In this document: piece after piece, positions 21,495-33,557 of the stretch
How the letters are laid out: each line of letters starts with the position of its first letter
How positions within the stretch are numbered: the stretch's first letter is position 1
NCBI RefSeq assembly: GCF_018143015.1
Contig: NC_054756.1
Coordinates: 22,615,440-22,679,439 of the forward strand
Origin: Lytechinus variegatus
Lineage: Eukaryota; Echinodermata; Echinoidea; Temnopleuroida; Toxopneustidae
Length of the DNA: 64,000 bases
Direction: 5' to 3'
Program-made: the position numbers and the translations under genes
Notes under the pieces: model-generated
What the model saw: the letters and a program-made list of their open reading frames with translations, nothing else
Database searches by the model: none
What the model was told of the DNA's origin: nothing

Positions 21495-23348
21495 AGGGGT
21501 ACTCTTCAAGTAGGCTAAAACTGTTATGATTTTAATGGATAGCGGAAAATCAAAGATACAAAGCAATGACAATTTCGATCGAAACTGTAGAATAATTATA
21601 AAAGGTGTGGCATTTTGAAGATTCCCATTATTTAGTTCTGTGCATTGTCTACATGAACTTTCTGTGTGAAAACCGATGATATCATATCCCAAAATGTTCG
21701 TTGGTATTCTATTACATTATTTCATGTTTTATTTTTTTTTCATCTCCAAGAACTAAAAATGGATTGACAAGACTATTTAATACATTAAAGATTCAATGCT
21801 TCAACCCATTTTTATTATAAAGGAAACCTCATTCACACATGTATAAACAACATGAAATATTATGATTTCATGTAAAAACAGAAGAAAGAGGAAAGCGGGA
21901 ATGTGTCATCATTAGCCCACCCAATGATTGTTCATCACAACGAGCACATAACTGATTTCAGAAAATATTCCTTAACGTTACAATTCAATAATTTTGTTAT
22001 CCGAAGAGCTCAATTGCAAAAGTGGTTAGATCCATTTTCATCAAATTGGATCTTTTTGTTTCAATGTAGACTTTTAGTAGCTTTATGAGATGATATCAAA
22101 GGAAAGTTGAATTTCCCATTAACTGATTAACAAGTGAACACAAATGACAAAAGGTGTTAGAAACATTTTGTTTGCAAAATGGGTTAGATAAAAAAAAGAT
22201 TCTTTGGAGGAGAATACTAAAAAGATATGAAGAGCGGTAGAATTCTTTTATACACATATTTTTTTTTTACCCGGTAGAGTATCACGAAAATTTAATTTCG
22301 CATAAGAATATGGCAATATGGGAGAATGAAGAGAGAGATAGAGAGAGAGAAAAAAAGTTCTTGGAGTAGATCTAACCCCTTTACAAACAAACTCCTCCAT
22401 AAGATTGTATTGTCCGAAGAGCTGTCTCAGAATCTACAGTGTATAGACATGATAGATTAGTAGCACTAATCATACCAAAGGAAAAAAAAAATGAAATTCC
22501 CATTAAAACGTGAATTAAAGTGGCAAAAGAAAATTCTCTTCTTTTATTCAAAAGGGATTTGATCCATGTCACTTTGCTTGCAAAAGGGGTTGGATCTACA
22601 ACGGTATTTTTTTTTGGGGGGGATTGAAGAAAGGTAGATTACTTTCATACCCAATTATATGTTCAAACGATAGGATAGTACACCATATCAATTTAGATTT
22701 TCATAAGAATATTGCAATAGACCAGTTCGTAGTTACTTCATGGGCAATTGTGGTCAAATGACCTTTCATTTCTTTCATCATGATAGGCAGATTTCAAAGC
22801 AAGATATTACGTAAGCTTGCCTTACATAGCAGGATGAAGAAATTGAATAGACCAGGTGACTAGAATAGCACACCAATGAACACTTAATGAAGGTATTTGT
22901 TGCATTCCTACTTTGAATGCATATCTTAGCTTGTTGCATAATGTACTTGACAAACTGTGAAATACCAGTCGTTCGTGGAAGCATTGTTGTTTTTTGTGGA
23001 TGTAAATGAAAACGACAATTCAAAAGAATATATGAATAATCAAGACATCAAAGTTGGTGCTTATCTCATTAGATTTTAAAGCACCATGTCACTTTAGTAC
23101 AAATTACCTTCTTCTGATCATGCGTAGAATCTTTTGATCATGCGCAGAAAGGAACTACGAACTGGCTTATATGGGAAAATAAAAAAAACATGCTTTTTCT
23201 CGGAATGGTCCAGAGTGGATCTAACCGCTTTTGCAACTAAACTCTCTTTTTTGTTATAAGATTCTGATGAATTTTCGGCATTTTGCTGGACGAAATTTTC
23301 TCTACTATTCTGTTTTTAGGTATGATTACTTTCAGCCCGGAGTACCCC
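21495..23348. mobile_element. Long TTAA-flanked element, family B, copy 1
   Basis: Ends are inverted copies of (A)GGGGTACTC next to TTAA. The interior carries direct repeats of about 400 bp, each with a phrase like TTGCAAAAG(G/T)GGTTAGATCC. It matches 51234-52644 along its length apart from the 448-bp MITE at 22720-23167. No transposase is seen. Confidence 0.75.
22720..23167. mobile_element. 448-bp TA MITE, copy 1 (nested in family B element)
   Basis: Ends are inverted copies around CCAGTTCGTAGTT; TA stands outside each end (22718-22719 and 23168-23169). It is the same length as the copy at 53858-54305, and I count only about nine differences. The sister family B element at 51234-52644 lacks it and shows the uninterrupted site. 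Confidence 0.88.
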
Positions 23349-24257
23349 TTAAAATCATTATCTCAACTAATCAGATTTAAATAATCATAACTGTACATTT
23401 TAAGTTCCTAGAGAAAGTCGCTGACAATGAAATGCTCCCCGAATGCTCAGCTAGTTGACTTGTTTTTCAATGTTTAATTTTTTTGGACGATAACGATCAA
23501 TAGCCATCAAATTGTTGTCTAGAGTAGCCACACTGCACAATTAGGCAGCATATGTCATCGATATAAATGTAATATTCATGATTGTTAAAAAGATACAAAA
23601 TGAGTTGAGGATATAGGGAAATATTTCGTGATAATCAAGAATTCAAATTCTTGGTCAGTTCATACACATACATGTATATACATTATACACGCTAGTCATA
23701 TACATGTACATGCATTTTTTATCAAAACATATTTTAAATAAATATACATATGCATATGGTTGTTTAAATTGTTGAAAAATACCCGTAAGTTTTATGTAGT
23801 AAAAAGTTTACAACGTTGTATAAAATTCTAAACATATTTTCCCCGTGGGTTTTTGCTTAATTCTGTTTTTTTTTTAACTTGCACTGACATGACTTAATGA
23901 CATTAACATATGTTCCCTTTTTTCTCCTAAATAGTATTCATTTACCGAGGTTTATGCTCACATTATCCTCCTTTTTTTCTTTCAATATTAAAAAAAATTG
24001 AATTGGAGGCTAAAGTTATCGTTTATTTTAGCAGCCTCCTCCATTTCCAACCTTGTTTGTATGAAAATCGTGACTATAATATTGTTTGTACGTAGAATAT
24101 ATTTCGAGCTAATAATAAAAGGAAATTAATGAAATTATAATGTTACTCAGAAGACCAAATACTATGGCAAGTGAAACTCGGTCTTAATATACCTTTATTG
24201 GAGTCAATTCTATGAATTTCAAAACGAAAATTCTCCGTCCTGGAATGCCTAACGTCT
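23349..24257. other. Gene-free stretch
   Basis: AT-rich sequence with no recognisable gene or element. A patch at 23660-23755 is rich in ACATGTA and ATACAT steps. Confidence 0.4.
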
Positions 24258-24265
24258 AGTGCGAT

Positions 24266-26078
24266 CAGGGTGACCAGATTTCACACAATGAAATACGGGA
24301 CAATCGACAAAGCACGCTGCACGAACTGATCGACCGAGCCAGGTCATAATAATAATAATAAAAAAAATCAACAAATAAGGATACACAGTGTTAGAATTGT
24401 AAAAAAATACAAAGAATAGGAAACGAAGGTGCATGATAGAATGAAGGAGAGAAAGAAAAATATATTGTGAGGAAAGAAAGAAAAAAAATGAAGGGGAAAA
24501 TGAAGTAAAGAAAATTAAGGAAACAAGAAAAAAATGAAAAGAAATAAAGTTAGAATAAGAGAAGGATGAAAGAAAGAATAACAGAAAGAAAAAAGGTTTC
24601 CGTCTTTCCTTGAAAGAAAGAAGAAAACAGGAGGTGAGGAAAGAAAGAATGAGGGAAAAGAATTGAAAGGGAAAAATAAACTAAAGAATGAATGAAAGGA
24701 TCAATTAAGAAAAGGAGGAAAGAATGAAGGGGTGAGAAAATGAAAAAAGAAAGAAAATAATGGAAGGGGAGAAATAACAAAAAGAAAAAGAGGAGGAAGG
24801 CGGAGAAGGAAGCAAAAAAGTTTAAAGGGACAAGTCCACCCCAACAAAAAGCTGATTTTAATAAAGAGAAAAATCCCAAAAGCATAACACTGAAAACTTC
24901 ATCAAAATCGGATGTAAAATAAGAAAGTTATGACATTTTTAAGTTTTTGCTTTATTTCACAAAACTGTTATATCCACATCCTGGTGGATCTTCAAATGAG
25001 GAGACTGATGACATCATCCACTCACTATTTCATTTGTATTTTATCATATGAAATAGGGAATATTCTATTTTTCTCCTCATTGTCAAGTGAAACAACGATT
25101 GATTCCACCCTGAACATTCGGAATGAGTATTGTTAAATACTATATGATTCAGTCAAGTTGGTCCTTATTGTCAAATCTATAAAAAAGTAAATATTGTATC
25201 ATTCAAACAATAACAAACAAAAGAAATAATCAGTGAGGGACGTCATCGACTGTCTCATTTGAGTTGTGCACATCACTGTTTTGTGAAAGATAAGCCAAAC
25301 ATTAAAATGTCATAACTTTCTTAGTTTACATCCGATTTTGATGAAATCTTCGGCGTTTTGCTAGTTTGATTTTTCTCTATTTATTCAAATCAACATTTTT
25401 TGGGGATGGACTTCACCTTTAAGGAAAGAGAGAATAAAGGAAATAAAAACAAGGAACTTTTTAAAAAAGAAAGTAAGAGAAAGAAGGAAAGACAAACAGT
25501 GAACAGAGAGAGAGAAAGGATAAAAAAAGAAAGATTGGAATGATTGGAAATAAAGATAGATGGAACTAAAAGGCAAGCAGAGAGGATAGAAGGATGAAGA
25601 AAAAAAGATAGAAAAGAAAGGAAAACGAAAAAAAAGAAAGAGGAAATAGTTCAAACTTTAGGCAAACAAAAAAATCATTTTAACAAAAATCTGTAATGAT
25701 ATTTTTGGTTTGAAATGTATTTTAAAATCATGTGAGATTTTTTGGAACCATTGATAATCTGCTCTGATCTAACATGCCTAGCTATAGTAGCCTGCCACAC
25801 ACAGGCAAGAGGCAGTTCGTTTGCAATGTATTGGGTAGGAAGAAAATCACCGCAGAACTTCCAAAAGTTAACAGGTATCGATTTTATTGTTATCTCTGCT
25901 TCGTAATCTGTTGGTTATTTGATGAACATTCTTCACTTTTCTATGTATGAATTATACTTTGTTCAATATTCTGAAATACGGGACAAATAGGCGTCCCGGG
26001 AAGGGTTTGTCGGGACGCCGGGACACAGGAGGAAAACACGGGACAATCCCGGGAAATACAGGACGTCTGGTCACCCTG
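24266..26078. mobile_element. hAT-type non-autonomous element (1.8 kb) with 8-bp duplication
   Basis: Ends are CAGGGTGACCAGA and its inverted copy. AGTGCGAT flanks both sides exactly (24258-24265 and 26079-26086). An 8-bp duplication and a CAGGG start are hAT hallmarks. The interior is a purine-rich GAAA/GGAA tract split by a TTAA MITE at 24836-25418, and the subterminal regions carry ATACGGGACAA phrases. No hAT transposase is visible. Confidence 0.88.
24836..25418. mobile_element. TTAA-flanked MITE, family A, nested in the hAT element
   Basis: TTAA at 24832-24835 and 25419-25422. Ends are AGGGACAAGTCCACCCC and an inverted variant AGGTGAAGTCCATCCC. It interrupts the purine-rich core of the hAT-type element, so it inserted later. 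Confidence 0.85.
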
Positions 26079-26086
26079 AGTGCGAT

Positions 26087-26885
26087 TGTTGGACTGGAGA
26101 AAACAAGCATGAAATGTAGTCATGTTATTTATGGACATGAAATTGGTGTTGTTGCTATTGATTCTTATTCTTATTTTAACGGGGCTCTCTTTAAAAAAAA
26201 TCAACGGGCCAATAAAAATATTATTTTTATCTCACTTTATTGTCTGACTATTTATATTTTTGTACATAGAGTCTTAACGTTTCTAAAGATATATGCATTT
26301 GTTTAAAAAAAATTTAGCAAATGCAAACATGCTTTGGTACATTTAACAGTTTAAAACACGTTATAAAGAAGTGCCCCCAATACTGCTCCGTACACGAGCT
26401 CTTATAACGTCTGTGTAATGATTTGTGATGATTTTTTTAACGTTGCATTTTAAAAAAGTAAATAGGTCTTTAGACTTTGGTCCTTATTTGTTACTACTCT
26501 ATACTTGAAGTAGTTACTATAATTGACTCTTGATTTTTGAAGAATCATTTATATCTTTTTTTATCTGCTAATCAAATATGATTACTTAACCTGTACATTT
26601 TATGATTTCACAGATATGTGAATGGGGTATATATTCCGTAGATAACACTATTCATTACATATCCTTGGACATTACTCAGATATCTACTCTTATCTTCCTC
26701 CGGCAGTCCGGTTTACATTCTGTCTGCATTACGCAACAGTTCATGGACGAATAGCGTCCTAAGAATTTCTTAACCATTTGTATATCCAATCATTCTTCTT
26801 TTGAAACATTGAATCATAGTCAAATGCAGCCGTTGCAAGCTTGAACAATTTCCCCTTTTTTGTTCATGAAAAGTGCAAAATATAA
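26087..26885. other. Upstream region of gene 2
   Basis: AT-rich and without a recognisable gene. It should include the gene 2 promoter, but no core promoter motif stands out. Confidence 0.35.
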
Positions 26886-26894
26886 ATGTTCAAA

Positions 26895-29800
26895 ATGTCT
26901 TCTTCAAAGTTCGTTGTTTTGTCTATGATATCTGGAACTCTATCGGCTCTGTTGGCAACGCATGCTGGAACAAAATCAATACAAAACTGCTTATTTGGTG
27001 AGTTACCCTGCGAATCTGAGCGATTTGTCACTTTGATAGAGATTCTAATGTTTACATCATTATCAATGTATTCATTAATAGTTAGTTTTTGTTAATAAGT
27101 AATTCAATGTACACGTATGTTCAATGATCTGAAAGCACCAAGCATTATTTCTTTGTGGATACATGATTTTTTTTCAATCGTGTTTTTTTCCCTTTACCTT
27201 CACTGTAAATTTTAACCAGCCCGAAGGTTATAATGTGTCCAACCAATTTGGGGCAATGGTTTACCCAATCCGGGAAGCATATTGTCCAGTAAGGCTAAGA
27301 GATAAGCAGCAATTACTTTAGAATGGGCAAATTTGTCATTACACTAGATAAATAAAAATGGCCAAAGGAAATGTTGGTTGTAGATATAATTACTCTCATT
27401 GTGCATTTTTACCCAATATTTTTTTAAGAGTGTATTTTGTTTCTGACGACGTCATTGGCATTATAACCACCTTTTACTATAATTACTACTATTGTGTCTG
27501 TTTTCAATGGCTTTACCCCCTTTTCAGGATTTCTTGCTGCTGTAGCTTTCTGTATCTCTCTCATGTTCTTGTGGATTCTGACCCTTCGTCCATCTCCTCG
27601 GCAAGGAATACTATCGGTTCTTCGTCAGCTGTATTTCGCAGGCACCTCTCACATTAGAGGGAAGTATCGTCTCCGTGAACTAAAGGCAGCCTGGAAGAAC
27701 CCTCGACATGCTCAGGAACAGTTTCTAATGAGGATTCTTAAGGAGAATGGGGACACTGACTACGGAAAGAAGTTTCAGCTGCAGAACATACACAGCGTTG
27801 AAGAGTTCCGAAAACGCCATCCGTTGACGACCTATGAAGATTACAAACCCTACGTTGAACGTGTAATGGCTGGAGAGCGTGGCGTCATGACTCAGGTTAT
27901 CCCTAATGCCTTCATCCAAACTTCCGGTACGACTGGTCCTTCAAAGTATTTTCCACAAAGAGATCACAGGCTTACATTGCGAAGATGGCTGGACGTTACA
28001 TTTGCCAATCTGCACGAAGTATGCCCTAAGATAGGACTGCTCCAGAAGAAAATCTTCCACTACGTCCAACCGGTGATGTCTAGGGCAGAAAGCGGAGGAA
28101 GCATCAGGACAGGAGTTTCTTTTTACGAAGATGGTTTTATGGCATCCTGTTATACGACACCTCCCGCGGGTTTCCGTATCCAGTCTTTCAAAGAGGCCAA
28201 TTATATCCACCTTCTGTTTGGTCTCCTTAATCCAAACGTGGGGGTTTTCTGTGCAGTTTTCCTTGGCGCCATTGACAATTTGATGCAGCAGCTTGAGCAA
28301 TGGTGGGAGGACATCGTCCACGATATTGAACATGGAACAATCAATGAGAAGGTGCAAATTAACGATACAGCCATTCGAGCATCGCTTGAAGTAGCTCTTG
28401 GTCGTGGTCATCCGGTGAGGGCGGGCGAACTGAGATGTCAGTTCAAAAAAGGATTCAATGGCATCATGAAAAGGGTTTGGCCTAACCTTGAGGTGCTAGT
28501 GGCGGTAGATAATGCTGGAGTCTGGCCAAAACTAAAAAAGACATATGCGAAAGGTAGGTGACAACCACTAGAATTTCTTTGATTTTCGTTTGATGTCTAT
28601 TCTACCTCCTACCGTGGCAGCCCAAATCTAAATCTTAGTGAATGTCGTCCGATAGGTAAACCAAGAAGACGTAAAAATACCAATGGGCCTTTTACACATT
28701 TTTCAAATATTGATATGTGTTCATAAACGGTTAGCACCATATCATCAATGATCGTCACAGGGGTTGGTTCAACTTGGTTGACATTTATTGAAATAAAATA
28801 TAATGTCGCAATTGCTAAATGACACCACAGTTATTACTTCATTACTTCAGTGAATCAGACCGATTAAAATTATGTTTCTGCCAATGGAAAAAAAGGCATA
28901 CTGGTGGGATTGGAATCATTAACGTCCGCATGACAGTATCACACCTTGCATGTCGAACCGTTACCATGTCTCTCATCCATGCAGGTGTAAAGCTTGTGAC
29001 TTTCGCATATGGAACCTCAGAAGGTATGCATCAAGGGTTGTCGCCCTGGATACACGATGACAATCACGGCATTGCTTTCTGGATCACAAGTTCCTTCTTC
29101 GAATTCATTAAATTGGAGAACTCGTAAGTATAGGACTTTTGGTTCTTTATTGATAAAGTTGATGACGATGATATTGATGGTGATGATGATGATAATGATG
29201 ATGTTGATAATACTAGATGTTGTTAATCATTTAATAATAACCGTTGCAAGAAGCATATCGAAGACCACTTGAAGATTGGCAGTTAATTGTGAGACATGCA
29301 AATATTTAGGAACCCAAACTAAACATGTAAATGATCGCAAATTTGCGGCACATTTTTTTCATGTTTCACGAAACAGGTATTATGCTAAACAGTATGAAGA
29401 GAGCTCGACAATGATTTATAGAAACGGAGATTATTGCATGTGCCAACATGGCCAATGATTATAAACATATTCTGCGTCGGTTACAGTAAAACAATTAGAC
29501 AAAAGAGATATAACAACATAACACAAACCGTTGAGACATAAACTAAATCTTTTAAACATAATTTTTATGTTTTATTTTCATAAATTTTCAACTAACAGGC
29601 ATGAGAGTCAGCCTACAACTTTCCTCATCGACGAGCTGGAGGTCGGGCAGGCGTACGAGATCGTCTTCACCCAAGATTGTGGTCTCTATAGATACAGGGT
29701 AGGAGATGTCATACGAATAACCGGATATCACTACAACTGCCCCATATTTGAATTCATGTATCGGTAAGTAGCCCTGCCTTAAGGGGTTGGTCCGGGATTA

Positions 29801-32778
29801 AAATATCTATATCTTGATAAATAGATTAAAATTCAAAAAGCAAAATGCTGAAAATTTCATCAAAGTCGGATAACAACGAAGTTATTTATTTTCAAAGTTT
29901 ATAAATATTTTGTGAAAACAGTTATATGCATGTCGTCATGAATATGCATTTAGGTGGGCTGATGATGTTACATCCCCTCTTTCTTTTTTCTTGTTTTATT
30001 ACATAAAACCATAAATGTTTCATTTTTTATACTTTTAATACTAATGCCATAATTCCTTACGTTATCTACTTTAAACAATAACCATTTGGATTATGGGGGA
30101 GCATAATTATAAAAAAAAATCACAAGTAGACCTATACATTAGAAGTCACTTTGAACCAGCAAACCAATTTTAGATGTTGGGCTCCCAGGCGCTCTATTGT
30201 GATGTCTGAAATTTAACAGATCAAGACGGGCCCGATGTAATTGCATTTTCGGCTTTAATCCTTATCATTTGTACTATTGTCACCACCGTTATAATAATCA
30301 CAATGATCATACCATTACTATTCATCATCACCACCGCGACCACCACCGTCACAAATCATTTATCATTATCACCATCATCATCGCCGCATTAATCATAAAC
30401 GCCGCCATCACAACCGAATCACCAATATCATCCATCCTAATTGCTATACATGTGCATGTACCTTTACCAAAGCATCACCATCATCATCAATACCGTTACC
30501 ATTGTACCATCACTTCCGTGATCTTTATCATACTTTCAGCACATCATCACCTTCAACCCCCCCCCCACCCGCAAACCATCAACACCAAGTTTGGCATGAT
30601 CTTGACCACACTTTCACCACAGCATCTCCATCATCGCTACCACCACTATCACCATTATACCGTCATTTTGTATGATCTTTACCATACTTTCAGCATACCA
30701 TCGCCATCACCACCAGTATAACACCAAGTTTGGCATGATCTTGACCACACTTTCACCACAGCATCTCCATCATCGCTATCACCATCACCATTATACCGTC
30801 ACTTGTATGATCTTTACCATACTTTCAGCATACCATCGCCATCACCACCACCACCGCCACCACCATCACCACCAGTATAACACCAAGCTTGGCATGATCT
30901 TGACCACACTTTCACCACAGCATCTCCATCATCGCTACCACCACTATCACCATTATACCGTCACTTGTATCATCTTTACCATACTTTCAGCACACCATCG
31001 CCATCATTACCACCACCACCAACATCACCAGCACCAGTATGTCACCAAGTTTGGCATAATCTTGACCACACCTTCATCACAGTGTCATCATTAGCATTAT
31101 TTTATGCGACAAGACATTCCAAAACCGACAATAAGTCGCAAGGAATGGTTCCGTTTACATAACCAAATACATTTTTGGTCTTCAAAAAGCAAATTTCGAT
31201 AATAGAAAAGGGTACTTCGTTTTCTTTATGCTAACAAAGTTTCAAATTGTAATTTTGGATTTAATGTACCATCTTCTATTGTTCTTCACGGTAGGTTGGG
31301 GTTGATCCTGAACTTGCGTTATGAGAAGATGAACCAAGTTGTTCTAAAGGAGGGCCTCCAGTCGGCCGTTGGACAGTTCACTGGCGTTAGGCTAGTCGAG
31401 TACGCAGTGGCTGAAAGCAAACTTATTCCGAAATCATCACCAGGTATTATTTTAACATTAACCTAGTCTTGAGACGAAATGAGGATTGATCTCGTAGAAT
31501 GGCGATGATGAGTCTGATATTAGTGTGCCCGTCCATTTATAGATACTGCCGTTTTAACAATCCTCTGTAAGATCATTTTTAACAAGTTCTTTGATTCTGA
31601 TTGTGACAGTGTTCAAACCGGGCTACCTCATATCATAGTCATGTAACATAACAGTAGTGACTATTGTGTTTGAAGGGATATTAACATGTTTGTGAGTGTA
31701 TAGTTAAACGTGTGTGTTTGTGTGTGGGGGATGTGGTGTGACACTGTCATCTTTTAAAGTCGTACATTGAGCTTCTAACGTCTCAATGACTATGAAAATT
31801 ATAAATAATGTATGAATACATGTTTTATTTACACATGGTAGCCATTTCAGTTAGCATGGCTAGGTAACTGCTCTACCAGCAGGTCCAGCGTAGCATAGAA
31901 AAAATTGTTCATTATTCAACGATATTTTCATCTTATTACATGTAGCATCTGAAGAGACAGAAGACATGCCGTATTACGTGATATTCCTAGAATTAGGCCA
32001 CGTAGGAAACTCAACTAGACATGAAGACAACAAAATGACGAAGGTTAATGAGATTACAACTGCAGTAAGTCATGCTTTTTTCTCCTTTGAAAATTCAGTC
32101 AGATTTACAAAATTGTTACTGAAAGTATGATGATCCATGTATAAGTTATGGTAATGCACACATGTTTTCGAACTTGAAATGCCAATCATAAATCGGATGT
32201 ACATGTTAGGTCTGTGCAGAAATGATCAATGTTTTACACACGTGTGCTGTATGCAAACTTTTTCAATTAATAAATAGTAATTGAAATTAACCATGGTCCA
32301 ATGATGTTGATGAGGACATAAAAACGAGTAATTATGATGATAATGACGACAATGACAATGATGATGATGATGATAATAATAATAATGATAATAAACCCTT
32401 TCCACTTATTTGTAACTCCCTTATGAAGTATTACTAATGCAAATAACCTTCAACCAAACTAAAACTCAATTCAGCAAAATGATAAATTAGAGTGAATTAT
32501 CTATTTGTTTCTCTCTGCTTTGTCGTCTTCTCTATCAGATCGACAATGCGCTACGCGAGCGTAACAGCGACTACCAGAGACTGCGGAGAGAAGGCGCTAT
32601 TTCACACCCTCGCGTTTACATCGTGGACACAGGCACGTTCGAAGATCTAAAGCAATACGTGGTGAATACTACCAGCACGACTATCAACCAGTACAAAGTG
32701 CCCCGGAGAATTCGTACCGTTGATATTCTTAACTTTATGTATGATCACGCGACAAGCAGCCCAGCCAAGGATAAATAA
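26895..32778 (+). CDS. GH3-domain protein, GHDC-like (paralog 2)
   Basis: Predicted membrane-anchored GH3-family acyl-adenylating enzyme. The seven coding exons are 26895-26997, 27528-28553, 28985-29123, 29599-29763, 31295-31443, 31946-32064 and 32539-32778, giving 646 aa. A hydrophobic N-terminus (two segments within about residues 5-50) precedes TSGTTG at 166-171, TSEG at 387-390, YRYRVGDV at 453-460 and QYKVPR at 618-623. The last two are strikingly plant-GH3-like: family members carry LYRYRVGDV and NQYK.PR at matching places. All splice sites are GT-AG. I chose the Met at 26895 because the following SSK aligns with the gene 3 start; an in-frame Met three codons upstream (26886) is possible. 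Its closest relative here is gene 3. Intron 1 holds a MITE, and intron 4 a half TTAA element and a minisatellite. Substrate and product are unknown. Confidence 0.9.
27201..27432. mobile_element. Small MITE with CACTSTAAA-like ends, copy 1
   Basis: Shares AGCATATTGTCCAGTAAGG and ACTAGATAAATAAAA with 39059-39316. Ends are CACTGTAAA and an inverted AAGAGTG followed by TA. It lies in gene 2 intron 1, about 95 bp before exon 2. Confidence 0.65.
29783..30165. repeat. Partial TTAA-type element in gene 2 intron 4
   Basis: Begins with TTAA then GGGGTTGGTCCGGG and carries the family phrase GCTGAAAATTTCATCAAAGT and a GTGGGCTGATGATGT phrase. I do not find a matching right end, so the copy is incomplete; its right limit is approximate. 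Confidence 0.5.
30265..31095. repeat. CAC/CAT-rich minisatellite in gene 2 intron 4
   Basis: From about 30585 a unit of roughly 135-165 bp repeats three to four times. Each unit contains CACCAAG(T/C)TTGGCAT, ATCTTGACCACAC, CATCTCCATCATCGCTA and CCATACTTTCAGCA. Units differ in the number of CAC/CAT triplets. The His-rich reading frames it creates are by-products. Confidence 0.85.
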
Positions 32779-33320
32779 TAATCTTCTTGGATCTTAGATA
32801 AAACGGAGTGTGAGAAAGATTCAAAGAATAACCGACTGATGAATGGTAGAGTCACATGACGAAACCGACTTCAATCCGACTTTCCGGATAGCCGTTACAA
32901 ATATCGTTTCAAGTTTGGGGGTCCAGAGTCGATTTTGCTTTTGTAACTGCGGCATAAAATAGTATCTTAACTCGGTCCTTGCAGTGTAGTCTCGTTGTTC
33001 CTTAAATACGCTCACCCTTCCACATGACTGATAATGGCGTTATGTTACGGAATCCTGTTCATAGCCTATTATATGAATGGTATGTGGAATGACAGTTTCT
33101 GAATAATTAACATTTTCACTTCCCCCTAATTTCTTTAAAGTAACACGTTTTCCTTTAAACTCCTAATCGTCATCGGAAATTGTTAAAAACTTACAAGTTT
33201 TATTTCGTCATGAATGTCAAATGAAACAGGAACAAGTAGAAAGTTTGTGATACAGGTCTCATGTTATCAGTTGCATGTCACAGTTTCTACGAAAAAATAT
33301 CATACCATTGCTTCGACCTA
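32779..33320. other. 3' flank of gene 2
   Basis: Presumed 3' untranslated and downstream sequence. No AATAAA is found close to the stop, so I cannot place the transcript end. Confidence 0.35.
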
Positions 33321-33557
33321 CACTCTAAATTACAGGGATTTAAAATAAGTCCACTTGGACTGTTAGTAGTTGGGGATCAATCGAATTCTGGATTTAGTTT
33401 GAATCCTTAAGATTCATTTTTGAATCTCGAAAGATTAAAATTTAAAGCATTTGAGGTTTAAATTTAAGTCTTTAGGATTAAACTAACTCCAGGCCAATCG
33501 ATTGGTCCCTAACTGTAGTCCATCTGGACTTATTTTAAATCCCTGTAATTTAGAGTG
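33321..33557. mobile_element. TA-flanked palindromic MITE (237 bp)
   Basis: About 42 bp of inverted repeat begins CACTCTAAATTACAGGG and continues ATTTAAAATAAGTCC. TA flanks both ends (33319-33320 and 33558-33559). The interior has a second pairing around TGGGGATCAATCGA/TCGATTGGTCCC. Confidence 0.82.

Noticed and set aside
22778-23023. 81-aa minus-strand frame, also present at 53916-54161
   Set aside because: Both lie inside copies of the 448-bp MITE; the similarity reflects copying of the element and shows no coding constraint.
24550-24885. 111-aa Phe/Leu/Ser-rich minus-strand frame
   Set aside because: Translation of the purine-rich core of the hAT-type element.
30269-31094. His-rich frames of 140-150 aa
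   Set aside because: By-products of the CAC/CAT minisatellite in a gene 2 intron.
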